From NCBI GenBank assembly GCA_903904515.1, contig CAIVCR010000088.1, positions 1 through 34,558 on the forward strand: 34,558 bases of DNA, given 5' to 3'. The notes under the pieces were generated by a model, which did no database searches, was not told where the DNA came from, and saw nothing but the letters and a program-made list of their open reading frames with translations. Of this stretch, positions 8,696 through 16,457 are shown one piece after another. Source of the stretch: an uncultured Bacteroidia bacterium (GTDB lineage Bacteria > Bacteroidota > Bacteroidia > Bacteroidales > Prolixibacteraceae). Within the stretch, counting starts at the first letter, position 1; each line of letters opens with the position of its first letter. A program made the position numbers and the translations under genes.

Positions 8696-9541
8696 ATGGA
8701 ATCTAAAAATCTCTATGATGAGGTTTCATTTAAAGTAAGTAAGGTGATAACCCAATCTTACAGTACCTCCTTCTCAATTGCAGTAAGCTTTTTAGATAAT
8801 GAGATGCAAAAGGCAATTTATAGTATCTATAGTTTTGTGCGTTCAGCCGATGAAATTGTTGACACCTTTCTGGAGCATGATAAAAAAACACTCCTTGATA
8901 AATTCGAAGCAGACTATTATGATGCCCTAAAGAACGGAATCAGCCTCAACCTGGTATTGCACTCCTTTCAGCTTACTGTTCAGAAATACCGGATTCCGGA
9001 TGAACTTATTCAGTCATTCCTGTCCAGTATGCGGTCAGATCTGGTTAAATCAACCTATAGCAGCAAATCAGAGATTGACACCTATATATATGGCTCAGCA
9101 GATGTTGTTGGGCTCATGTGTCTTGCTGTGTTTACAAACGGGAATAGTTCCATGTACGATTCGTTAAAGAAACCGGCAATGAAACTGGGATCAGCTTTCC
9201 AGAAGGTCAATTTTCTACGCGATCTAAGGAATGACACTGAATCTCTTGAAAGACAGTATTTCCCTGAAATGGGCGGAGGGGAATTTAACGATAAGATAAA
9301 GAATGAAATAATTACAGATATAGAAAGAGACTTTTCATCGGCCAGAACGGGGATTTCAGCCTTACCCGAGAATGCGAAACTAGCCGTACTTATTGCTTTT
9401 TACTATTACCAGAGGCTGGTCCGGAAAATCAAGTATACTCCAGCCAGTAAATTAATGACTACCCGGATCAGCGTATCCGGGACCCGAAAAATGGTGCTTC
9501 TGGCAAAGGCATTAATTATTGATAAACTTGGAATGATTTAA
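8696..9541 (+). CDS. crtB: Phytoene/squalene synthase family protein (phytoene synthase)
   Basis: Condenses two geranylgeranyl diphosphates to phytoene, the first committed step to C40 carotenoids. The 281-residue protein has the first aspartate-rich motif DEIVD at 52-56 and the second motif in NFLRDLRND, with D176 and D180 positioned to bind Mg-diphosphate. The segment GSADVVGLMCLAVF (residues 133-146) and the region around LERQYFP also match the family. Squalene synthases share this fold, but the lycopene cyclase and CruF genes directly downstream favour phytoene synthase. The next gene starts 10 nt after the stop, so this heads an operon. Confidence 0.92.
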   Translation: MESKNLYDEVSFKVSKVITQSYSTSFSIAVSFLDNEMQKAIYSIYSFVRSADEIVDTFLEHDKKTLLDKFEADYYDALKNGISLNLVLHSFQLTVQKYRIPDELIQSFLSSMRSDLVKSTYSSKSEIDTYIYGSADVVGLMCLAVFTNGNSSMYDSLKKPAMKLGSAFQKVNFLRDLRNDTESLERQYFPEMGGGEFNDKIKNEIITDIERDFSSARTGISALPENAKLAVLIAFYYYQRLVRKIKYTPASKLMTTRISVSGTRKMVLLAKALIIDKLGMI

Positions 9542-9551
9542 TCAGATCTTT

Positions 9552-10262
9552 ATGTTCGTTTACCTGGCCCTTGAAATTTGTGCAATCCTCATCCCTTTGC
9601 TTTACAGTTACGACCGCAAGCTTCAATTTTATCTAAAGTTAAAAGCGGTCATCTTTTCCCTTCTTTTTGTTGGTATTTTTTATGTTGGTGCGGATATTCT
9701 GTTCACTCAGCATGGAATCTGGGGATTTAACCCAAAGTATCATTCCGGAATTATCCTTTTGGGCTTGCCGTTGGAAGAGTGGCTGTTCTTTTTAATAATC
9801 CCGTATGCAAGCCTGTTTTTGCACGATACACTGGTATATTTATATCCCAATACTAAACTGAGTATTCGCCTTACGACCGTTGTTTCTATTCTTCTGGTCG
9901 TTTGCCTTGGAGCCTTGGTACTATTTAATTTAAATAAGGCCTATACCTCGATTTACTTTTCGGTAACTATATTTGCAATTATTCTTGCTCTTATCTCTTC
10001 AGTAAAAATTCTAAGCCAATTTTATCTTACTTTTCTTGTCATTCTGATTCCATTCTTCCTGGTAAATTCGGTACTTACCGGGAGTTTCATTTCAGAACCG
10101 GTTGTCTGGTATAATAATGCAGAAAATCTTGGGATCCGGATATTTACGGTCCCAGTGGAGGATATCAGTTATGGCTTTAGCCTGATCCTATTTAATTTAT
10201 TACTAATCAATAAATTAGCAATCTTCTTTGAAAAAAAATCTGTTAATGGCAATTCGATCTGA
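9552..10262 (+). CDS. Lycopene cyclase, fused CrtYc-CrtYd type
   Basis: Membrane-bound cyclase that forms beta-ionone rings on lycopene. The 236-residue protein is almost entirely hydrophobic with about seven helices. Its two halves each carry the family motif: PLEEWLFF (73-80) preceded by GIWGFNP (55-61), and PVEDISYGF (201-209) preceded by PVVWYNNAENLGIRI. In actinobacteria these halves are the separate CrtYc and CrtYd subunits. Here they are joined, as known in Bacteroidota and archaea. It sits 10 nt after crtB and 3 nt before the next gene. Confidence 0.9.
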   Translation: MFVYLALEICAILIPLLYSYDRKLQFYLKLKAVIFSLLFVGIFYVGADILFTQHGIWGFNPKYHSGIILLGLPLEEWLFFLIIPYASLFLHDTLVYLYPNTKLSIRLTTVVSILLVVCLGALVLFNLNKAYTSIYFSVTIFAIILALISSVKILSQFYLTFLVILIPFFLVNSVLTGSFISEPVVWYNNAENLGIRIFTVPVEDISYGFSLILFNLLLINKLAIFFEKKSVNGNSI

Positions 10263-10265
10263 AAT

Positions 10266-10922
10266 ATGGAAATAATTTCAAATTTTACGTTTAGGTATAA
10301 GGTTACAACGATTTTTGTCGTTATCCTTTTTTATGCTGTTGGAGTTTTAGGTATTGTAATCCCGATTACTCATGCGTTTTTTGTGGCTCTAATCCCCGTT
10401 GTGCTTCTGCTGAGCTTTGTTTTGGTGGTTATGTTTCATAATTCATCCCAAAACAGATCTGATTTTTTAGTTTTTTTGCTAATTTTTCTGTCCAGTTTCT
10501 TTGTTGAAGTTTTAGGTGTCAACACTCACCTGATATTTGGTAATTATAGTTATGGCGAAGGCTTAGGGATTAAAATATTTGGAACTCCCCTGATGATTGG
10601 CATAAATTGGGTGTTGCTAATCTACAGCAGCGCCTCAATTTTGGAATTAACAAGGTGGCCGGCTGTTATTCAGGTGTTTCTGGCCTCCTTTTTAATGGTT
10701 CTTTTTGATCTTATTTTGGAGCATGTTGCTCCTCTGCTGGATATGTGGGAATGGCATGAAAATACTATTCCAATCCAAAATTACCTCGCATGGTTTGCAC
10801 TGGCCCTTATTTTTCAGGGAATCCAAAAACGGATGAAGATTTCTACTGTGAACCCCGTGGCTTCAACTATCTTTATCTGTCAGTTCATTTTCTTTATCAC
10901 AATTCTGATTTTATTAAACTGA
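10266..10922 (+). CDS. CruF-like carotenoid 1,2-hydratase (DUF422 family)
   Basis: Integral membrane protein of the DUF422/COG2324 family, whose characterised members (CruF, bacterial and archaeal C-1' hydratases) add water to the acyclic psi end of carotenoids. The 218 residues contain six or seven hydrophobic helices. Diagnostic segments are FFVEVLGVNTHLIFGNYSYG (about 80-99), FGTPLMIGINW and DLILEHVAPLLDMWEW. Its spacing of 3 nt from the cyclase gene shows co-transcription. A hydratase next to a glycosyltransferase and an acyltransferase suggests a hydroxylated, glycosylated end group. That product is inferred. Confidence 0.82.
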   Translation: MEIISNFTFRYKVTTIFVVILFYAVGVLGIVIPITHAFFVALIPVVLLLSFVLVVMFHNSSQNRSDFLVFLLIFLSSFFVEVLGVNTHLIFGNYSYGEGLGIKIFGTPLMIGINWVLLIYSSASILELTRWPAVIQVFLASFLMVLFDLILEHVAPLLDMWEWHENTIPIQNYLAWFALALIFQGIQKRMKISTVNPVASTIFICQFIFFITILILLN

Positions 10923-10927
10923 ATTTT

Positions 10928-11554
10928 ATGGTTTTAAAAGCCAGACACCATTTTTTTATCTATCCGTTTTTCAGGTTTTATGCGGGTTGGATTATACGAA
11001 GGCATTTCGGAAGGGTTGAGGTATCGGGTGATTTCTCCGATCGCAAACTGCCTCTCCTTCTATTGGCAAACCATTTCAGCTGGTGGGACGGCTTTTTTGC
11101 CATGTACTTAAATGTAACTGTTTTAAAACGAAAATTTCATTTTATGATGTTGGAGGAACAGCTCATGAAATTCTCCTTCTTCAATAAAACCGGGGGCTTT
11201 TCAATTCGGAAGAATTCCAGAAGTATGATTGAATCAATGAATTATACCGCTGAATTGCTTCGGGATCATCGAAATATGGTGCTTCTATTTCCCCAGGGAA
11301 AAATAGAGTCATGCTATAAACAACCCATTCTTTTTGAACCCGGCGTTAATCGGATTATTGAAAAGATCGGTAGTCCGGTTCAGATTATCTTCATGGCTAA
11401 TCTTATCGACTATTTCTCAAGCCGAAAGCCCGGAATATTTATGTATATATATGAATATAAAGAAGATAAATTTGATTTAGGCTCGATTCAGGAAGCTTAT
11501 AACCGTTTTTTCAACCAATGTATAACTTCAAATTCTCTTAAATTCAACGACTGA
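10928..11554 (+). CDS. PlsC-family acyltransferase
   Basis: Lysophospholipid/glycerolipid acyltransferase fold, 208 residues from the ATG at 10928. The catalytic HX4D motif is NHFSWWD (H49, D54). The glycerol-phosphate binding block reads LFPQGKIES (F121-S128), a variant of the usual FPEG. The ORF stays open upstream to 10790 but that part overlaps cruF. The start 5 nt after the cruF stop fits the compact operon. In green sulfur bacteria a similar pairing of glycosyltransferase (CruC) and acyltransferase (CruD) makes carotenoid glycoside esters. By analogy this enzyme may acylate a carotenoid glycoside, though a role in membrane lipids is possible. Confidence 0.82.
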   Translation: MVLKARHHFFIYPFFRFYAGWIIRRHFGRVEVSGDFSDRKLPLLLLANHFSWWDGFFAMYLNVTVLKRKFHFMMLEEQLMKFSFFNKTGGFSIRKNSRSMIESMNYTAELLRDHRNMVLLFPQGKIESCYKQPILFEPGVNRIIEKIGSPVQIIFMANLIDYFSSRKPGIFMYIYEYKEDKFDLGSIQEAYNRFFNQCITSNSLKFND

Positions 11555-12645
11555 TGTTTGCGCTGGCGATAGTTGTCCTTCTCTTCACGATTCTGCAATT
11601 TGCCGTTGCTGGGATAAACCTGATTTATAAACAGAAAATTGCTGGTTTGAAGCCTCAGCGTAATTATCTGGTTTCAGTCCTAATCCCTGCACGAAATGAG
11701 GCGAACAATATCGCAAATATCCTGAATGACCTCATCAATCAACCTTATCAGAACATTGAAATTATTGTTTTTGATGATCAATCGGAAGACCAGACTCCAC
11801 AAATTGTGGCACAATTGGCGGAAATCGATCCAAGGATTAAGCTGGTTACCTCTGACAGGTTACCTTCCGGGTGGCTTGGAAAAAACTATGCCTGTCATTC
11901 TTTATCAATTCTTGCAAAAGGTGATTACCTGTTGTTCTTAGATGCAGATGTTCGCGTTGGCAAAGATATTATCGGGTCAGGTGTGGCTTATGCAGACAAA
12001 CATAAATTGGGACTTCTTTCAATATTTCCGCGGCAATTGCTTTTCACAATTGGAGAAAAGAGTACTGTACCCATCATGAATTTCATCTTACTTACATTGC
12101 TCCCATTACCGATGGTCTTATGGTCTCATTTCCCCTCTTTGGCTGCGGCAAACGGACAATTTATGCTGTTTAGCGCTAAGATATATAAAGCGTTGTGGCC
12201 TCACAAACATGCGAAGAATAACAAAGTGGAAGACATTGCAATCGCCCGTCACTTCAAGGAGACCGGAATCCCTGTTGCCTGTCTGACCGGAGATGAATCC
12301 ATTCAATGTCGGATGTATAACGGCTTGAAAGAGTCCGTAAATGGATTTTCAAAGAATATTACCGCTTTTTTCGGAAATTCATTCCTACTTGCAATCGCCT
12401 TCTGGCTCATTACCAGCTTTGGCTTTATACCCGTTCTTATAGCCCTTCCAATCAACATTTCAATTGCCTACCTTTTTATTCTGTTAATTATCAGGGTATT
12501 TGTTACAAAAGTCAGTAATCAGCCTACCCTGACTAATTTTCTATATATTATTCCGCAACAACTGATTATCGGACTACTGATTTTCCGCGCATTTACTGGT
12601 AAATACTTATATCAATATCAATGGAAGGGAAGAAATATAGCTTAA
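11554..12645 (+). CDS. Family 2 glycosyltransferase, membrane-anchored (CruC/CrtQ-like)
   Basis: GT-A fold glycosyltransferase, 363 residues. An N-terminal membrane helix (1-24) precedes the nucleotide-sugar domain with SVLIPARNEANNI (41-53), VFDDQSEDQ (D74, D75) and the metal-binding LDADV (D130, D132). Two or three helices follow near 280-350. A conserved KVEDIAIARHFK block lies between them, as in carotenoid glucosyltransferases of the CruC/CrtQ type. The start shares its A with the TGA stop of the acyltransferase (TGATG), so translation is coupled. The position in the cluster suggests glycosylation of the CruF product. The sugar is unknown. Confidence 0.85.
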   Translation: MFALAIVVLLFTILQFAVAGINLIYKQKIAGLKPQRNYLVSVLIPARNEANNIANILNDLINQPYQNIEIIVFDDQSEDQTPQIVAQLAEIDPRIKLVTSDRLPSGWLGKNYACHSLSILAKGDYLLFLDADVRVGKDIIGSGVAYADKHKLGLLSIFPRQLLFTIGEKSTVPIMNFILLTLLPLPMVLWSHFPSLAAANGQFMLFSAKIYKALWPHKHAKNNKVEDIAIARHFKETGIPVACLTGDESIQCRMYNGLKESVNGFSKNITAFFGNSFLLAIAFWLITSFGFIPVLIALPINISIAYLFILLIIRVFVTKVSNQPTLTNFLYIIPQQLIIGLLIFRAFTGKYLYQYQWKGRNIA

Positions 12646-13361
12646 TTATTGTACTTTTCTTAGTATTGTTTGGCTCCAACCTGAAGGGGAGTAACAAAGG
12701 AGAAATCTATAATGCTTACATCAATAATAAGATGTTGGTTTGGAAAGGAATAATTGATCAACTGCAAGATACACCTCAAAAGGGTGACACCCTTGTTCTT
12801 GAACTGATCAATTACCAGTACGGATATATTGGCTGGTGTATTGGCAAAAATAATAAAGACGAGGCGCAGGAATATTTAAAGCTGGTGGAGGGGAATTTAA
12901 AGTCGCTTGAGACGAGAAAATTTGCATCCTCCAAAATTGCCGGATATAAATCTGCCTTATATGGATTCCGTATCGGTTTAAATCCGTTTACTGCCCCGTT
13001 TATAGGACCTAAAAGTTCTGCATGCGCCAAAGAGGCCGTTGCTCTCGATCCGCAGGATTTTTTCGGTTATATTCAGCTGGCAAATGTCCAGTTTCACGCC
13101 CCGGCACTGGTGGGCGGATCCAAACAGGAAGCTTTGAAGAACTATTTAAAAGCGAAAGCATTGATGGAGAAAAATAATCAGGCGGAGGTGCGGGAAGACT
13201 GGAACTATCTTGGTTTAATGATATCTATTTCAAAGACATACGAAGAGATGAATAATTATGAACAGGCAAAATTAATTTACGAGGAGATCCTTAAAACTGA
13301 GCCGCAGTTTAAATGGGTGAGAGATGAGTTATATCCTCAACTTTTAAAGAAATTAAAATAA
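12621..13361 (+). CDS. Exported TPR-like protein at the end of the carotenoid operon
   Basis: The 246-residue protein has a hydrophobic N-terminal signal (residues 5-24) that supports the start at 12621, which overlaps the glycosyltransferase gene by 25 nt. The C-terminal part contains tetratricopeptide-like helices: AVALDPQDFFGYIQLANVQF, then KTYEEMNNYEQAKLIYEEIL and KTEPQFKW. I do not recognise a specific function. As an exported TPR protein it may be a scaffold for the membrane carotenoid enzymes or may be unrelated and only co-transcribed. Confidence 0.75.
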   Translation: MEGKKYSLIIVLFLVLFGSNLKGSNKGEIYNAYINNKMLVWKGIIDQLQDTPQKGDTLVLELINYQYGYIGWCIGKNNKDEAQEYLKLVEGNLKSLETRKFASSKIAGYKSALYGFRIGLNPFTAPFIGPKSSACAKEAVALDPQDFFGYIQLANVQFHAPALVGGSKQEALKNYLKAKALMEKNNQAEVREDWNYLGLMISISKTYEEMNNYEQAKLIYEEILKTEPQFKWVRDELYPQLLKKLK

Positions 13362-13362
13362 G

Positions 13363-13521
13363 ATGTTACAGATTGGCGCCTTCCACCTGACAAATTTTGA
13401 CGAAGTTTACTAGAATGTCTTTTATGTGGGGGCCTCCACCGTTCCGGGGACGGGATTACCGATCACGATGATCAGTTCAAAACTGGTGGTAAAAAGGATT
13501 GAGAAGCTTGACAGGAGATAA
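13363..13521 (+). pseudogene. Decayed C-terminal fragment resembling phytoene desaturase CrtI
   Basis: Reading from ATG 13363 gives a short peptide up to TAG at 13411, then continues in the same frame as NVFYVGASTVPGTGLP and ISSKLVVKRIEKL to TAA at 13519-13521. The block YVGAST-PGTGLP followed by SSKLV is the characteristic C-terminal FAD-binding signature of CrtI-type desaturases. The fragment has about 52 codons against roughly 490 in a complete enzyme. It lies immediately after the carotenoid operon, where a crtI would be expected. The rest of the gene is absent, so this is a remnant left by deletion. The identification rests on one motif. Confidence 0.75.
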
Positions 13522-13535
13522 TTGGGGAATAGATC

Positions 13536-13745
13536 TTATAATAATTCGAAGTGTCTTTTTACTTTAACGTATTTCGTTGAGGTCTCCCTGCAGGTTCTTT
13601 TATCAGATTTTACATTTTCTTCATCAAGAAAAGAGATCTCTGCCCCATCTGGTATTTTATCCAGCGAATCAGGATTATCAAATATTTGTTCAACGAATTC
13701 GAATGCAATGGCCAGATCGTGGTTAATTTGTTTTTTATTTTTCAT
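13536..13745 (-). CDS. Small DUF5647-like protein, second gene of an overlapping pair
   Basis: 69 residues, with a pattern LAIAFEFVEQIFDNPDSLDK-x-PDGAEISFLDEE in the middle and a basic, strand-like end (KYVKVKRHFE). This resembles my recollection of the DUF5647 family of small proteins but I cannot confirm it. Its start overlaps the end of the 108-codon gene by 11 nt, so the two are co-translated. Size, overlap and order are those of a toxin-antitoxin pair. No known toxin or DNA-binding motif is visible. Confidence 0.6.
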   Translation of the reverse strand: MKNKKQINHDLAIAFEFVEQIFDNPDSLDKIPDGAEISFLDEENVKSDKRTCRETSTKYVKVKRHFELL

Positions 13746-14061
13746 CTTTAAGTTTCTTTAAATATTGTTCTTTATACCATTCCCATCTGTCCTCCAGGTC
13801 GTTCTTTGCAAATATAAAACCAAATTTCAGGTTTGGTATTTCGATAACCCTTTTTTCTTCAGTTCCATTGGGATGTAACAAATCTCTGTGAAAAAATCCA
13901 TGTGCGCAATCGTATCGTACAATTGGAATCCATCTATCATTTATTGATGCTTCATATTGCAGAATCATATCTAAGATGTGCCCCTTCTCTTTTTTAAAAC
14001 GAATTCTGAGCCGGTCCTGATAATGGATACCTAAGTAAATATAGAATTCTTTCTCATTCAC
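13735..14061 (-). CDS. Hypothetical 108-residue protein, first gene of an overlapping pair
   Basis: Contains the sequence block YEASINDRWIPIVRYDCAHG followed by FHRDLLHPNGTEEKRVIE. H, D and R residues are well spaced (RYDCAHGFFHRD), suggesting a small beta-rich domain with possible catalytic histidines. I recall similar uncharacterised proteins paired with DUF5647-like partners in cyanobacteria and Bacteroidota, but cannot verify this. The gene starts ATG at 14061 and faces the nuclease pseudogene divergently. The codon composition is more AT-rich than the carotenoid genes, in keeping with accessory origin. Confidence 0.6.
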   Translation of the reverse strand: MNEKEFYIYLGIHYQDRLRIRFKKEKGHILDMILQYEASINDRWIPIVRYDCAHGFFHRDLLHPNGTEEKRVIEIPNLKFGFIFAKNDLEDRWEWYKEQYLKKLKDEK

Positions 14062-14105
14062 ATTAAGCCCTTTATACAGAGTTATTTAATTCCGGTCAAA
14101 TTAAG

Positions 14106-14113
14106 TAAATTTG
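14106..14113 (+). promoter_or_regulatory. -7 box before the nuclease pseudogene
   Basis: TAAATTTG matches TAnnTTTG exactly and lies 72 nt before ATG 14185. No TTTG is found at -33. Confidence 0.4.
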
Positions 14114-14184
14114 CATTACAATTTATTCAGCTTCGGACTAGATATTTCTCTTATTAACATAAATATTTAAAATTAGGCTTTTAT

Positions 14185-14944
14185 ATGAAAAACCTGTCAG
14201 ATTATTATTCCGTGATTTGATTCAGGAACTCGGATTAAAAAAGGGTGATATTCTCGATAAACAAAGAATTTATTCGTGGTTTAATCAAAAATATCCCCTT
14301 GTAAAGCAAGGGACCATTTCTGCTCATACTACCTTATTTTCGACTAATTCACCTAGCCGAATCCATCATACTATTGATCCAAATGGGAAAGATGATTTGT
14401 TCTATCAAATTGATGGTAAAAGATTTCGTCTTTATGATTCCATATCTGATCCAAATCCAATATATGTCAGGTCAAAAGTGTCAATTCAAGACGAGGATCC
14501 AGAATTAATATTAAGCCCAACTGATGAAAATGTGATTGGTGATAATGAATTTGCTTTTGAGAAAGACTTACAGAATTTTTAGCCAAAAATCTTAATTTGA
14601 TTGAATACGGATTAACTCTCTATCAGGAGGAGGGAATCAGTGGAATAGAATTTCCTGTCGGCAACAGAGCCATTGATATTTTAGCTTTGGATTCAAATAA
14701 AAATTATGTTGTGATTGAGTTAAAGGTATCCCGGGGTTATGATAGAGTGGTAGGACAAATTCTCCGGTATATGGCTTGGATTAGGAAATATCAAACAGAG
14801 GTAAATCAAAAAGTCAGAGGTATTATTATTGCGCGTGAGATAACTGAGGATCTAATCCTTGCTTGTTCAGAAACTCAGAATGTTGAACTTTTTGAATATA
14901 GCCTGTCAGTTTCATTAAAAAAGATTGAAAAATCTGAATTATAA
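14185..14944 (+). pseudogene. NucS/DUF91-type nuclease gene with two homopolymer frameshifts
   Basis: Three in-phase pieces make one protein of about 252 residues. ATG 14185 reads into five A's (14188-14192). With a sixth A the frame becomes MKKPVRLLFRDLIQELGLKK and continues to DLQNF, where TAG stops it at about 14580. With a sixth T in the run of five T's there, reading continues as FLAKNLNLIEYGLTLY to the end at 14944. The N-terminal part resembles a small winged-helix domain (IYSWFNQKYP to FRLYD). The C-terminal part has the PD-(D/E)XK core: EFPVGNRAIDILALD, then YVVIELKVSRG and VGQILRYMAWI, as in NucS/DUF91 endonucleases. Either the gene is freshly broken or both gaps are homopolymer sequencing errors. 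Confidence 0.8.
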
Positions 14945-14971
14945 AGGTTTGATCAGTATTTATAAAAATAA

Positions 14972-15006
14972 AAAAAGAGGTCTTCCATTGCGGAAGACCT
15001 CTTTTT
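14972..15006. terminator. Bidirectional terminator between the nuclease pseudogene and the FadL gene
   Basis: The 15-bp perfect arms aaaaagaggtcttcc and ggaagacctcttttt surround a 5-nt loop, with A and T runs at either end. It serves both converging genes. Confidence 0.9.
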
Positions 15007-15024
15007 GAAATAATCTCCTTTGTG

Positions 15025-16323
15025 CTAAAATGTAAATGCAACTTCAAATTCCAGCTGATTCATTTTTAAATTAATTGTTTGATTGGGCACCATATTTCCT
15101 GCCGCGGCCTGAGTGGCATCGAAATCCATCGGGTTATAACCCGTAACACTGCCCGGAAGCGCATAAACCAGCGCAAAATGAACGGCACTTTTGGATGCAC
15201 CAAGTTGTTTTGAAAATCCGACAGTAAGGTGATCTGTTGTGACTGCAGGAGCAAGGATATTAAACAGCGTCTGTGTAGTTTGAACCGGTTGATCGCTGTG
15301 AGAATATCCACCCCTTAATGTCCAGCCATTACTTCCGGCAAATTCGATACCTGCTTTATAGACGTTGATATCCTTCCATCCAAAACCGGCACCCTTGTCA
15401 GAACCTAGTGGAGCAGTTGCTAAAGCCTGGGGATCAAATTCATTGGAAACAGATGCCACATCGGTATAATTGATTCGCTTGTAGTCTGCCAGGATAGCCC
15501 ATTTTTTATTGAGTTCCCAGGCTAAACCAGCTGAGAAGTTTGACGGAATATCAAAGTTCCCCTTTTCTGCAAAAAGACCGGCATATTTACTGAATTTGGC
15601 CATTGTGATCTTAGGCTGATAATTTACACCTAAGGTTAATCCTTTTGCCAGCTGTCCCATGTAGCCGAGTTTGAATCCAAGACCTGTTGCGTTATCAGTA
15701 CCATTTCCGCTAACTTTGGTTGGATCCTGAGACATTTGGCTAAATGAAGCTACCCCTTTTGCACTGAAATATTGATATACTACTAAAGCCGTCACACCAA
15801 GACTTTGTTTTTCAGCAATCTTCCGCGAATAGGTGAGTCCAAGAAACATCTGTGCCAGGTTAATTCCGGTACTTTCTGAACTTGGATCATAAAAGGTTTT
15901 GGTTTTGTAATCGGTATTCATCCCTCCATTTCCAAAAAGTGTTGCGGAGAAACTGCTCTTTTCATTGAGCATCCAGTTGGCTCCAAGTGTTGGTTCCAAA
16001 AAGGCTTTTGAACCGCTTTCAACCGTTCCGGGGGTCAATCCCATGGTGCCCTGCATCCCGGATGGGTTACCCGATATGGTATATTCCCTGTTGGGATTAA
16101 AAATTTCAAACCCCACCAGGTATTTTTTGCCCAGAAATACATTTCCTGCAGGGTTCCCGTTGATCAATCCGTTTTTGTACCATGCTGTACCGGCCCCCGC
16201 TAATCCCTTATTTTGAGCGCCATAGCCTACCCCAAAATAGCCGTCAGTTGCATATGCCTTTTCAGTTAGACCCATGCCAGTCAGTACAAGAATCAAAAGA
16301 GCAATTCTAAAAATTGTTTTCAT
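15025..16323 (-). CDS. OmpP1/FadL-family outer membrane transporter
   Basis: Outer-membrane beta-barrel for uptake of hydrophobic molecules. From ATG 16323 the protein has 432 residues with a clear signal peptide (MKTIFRIALLILVL to AYA). The mature N-terminus starts DGYFGVGYGAQNKGLAGAG, the hatch motif of the family with the tell-tale 'G...N.GLAGAGTA' pattern and then INGNPAG. Alternating strands follow, and the chain ends in a C-terminal phenylalanine (EFEVAFTF), as expected for an outer-membrane barrel. The longer ORF to 16371 lacks a signal at its very start. It is the last gene before a block of sulfur genes on the same strand, so it might pass hydrophobic sulfur species. That is inference. 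Fatty acids or aromatics are alternatives. Confidence 0.88.
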   Translation of the reverse strand: MKTIFRIALLILVLTGMGLTEKAYATDGYFGVGYGAQNKGLAGAGTAWYKNGLINGNPAGNVFLGKKYLVGFEIFNPNREYTISGNPSGMQGTMGLTPGTVESGSKAFLEPTLGANWMLNEKSSFSATLFGNGGMNTDYKTKTFYDPSSESTGINLAQMFLGLTYSRKIAEKQSLGVTALVVYQYFSAKGVASFSQMSQDPTKVSGNGTDNATGLGFKLGYMGQLAKGLTLGVNYQPKITMAKFSKYAGLFAEKGNFDIPSNFSAGLAWELNKKWAILADYKRINYTDVASVSNEFDPQALATAPLGSDKGAGFGWKDINVYKAGIEFAGSNGWTLRGGYSHSDQPVQTTQTLFNILAPAVTTDHLTVGFSKQLGASKSAVHFALVYALPGSVTGYNPMDFDATQAAAGNMVPNQTINLKMNQLEFEVAFTF

Positions 16324-16457
16324 AATATAAGGTAAATTAAGTAATGAAATAAAACGTGTTGCGAGATGCAATTATTATTTTCCCTGGATATACAGAGCTA
16401 AATATATATGTTGTTTATATCTTTTGAATAGTGAATTTTATACATCCTGGGGTATGA

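Noticed and set aside
10790-10927. N-terminal extension of the acyltransferase
   Set aside because: It fully overlaps cruF in another frame. The ATG at 10928 gives the normal family start.
14560-14600. Programmed -1 frameshift as the only explanation for the nuclease break
   Set aside because: A slip could repair the T-run site, but the A-run site at the N-terminus needs a second event, so mutation or sequencing error is simpler.
14217-14944. Two separate small genes in the nuclease region
   Set aside because: The pieces are consecutive parts of one fold, and the peptide continues sensibly when one base is added to each homopolymer.
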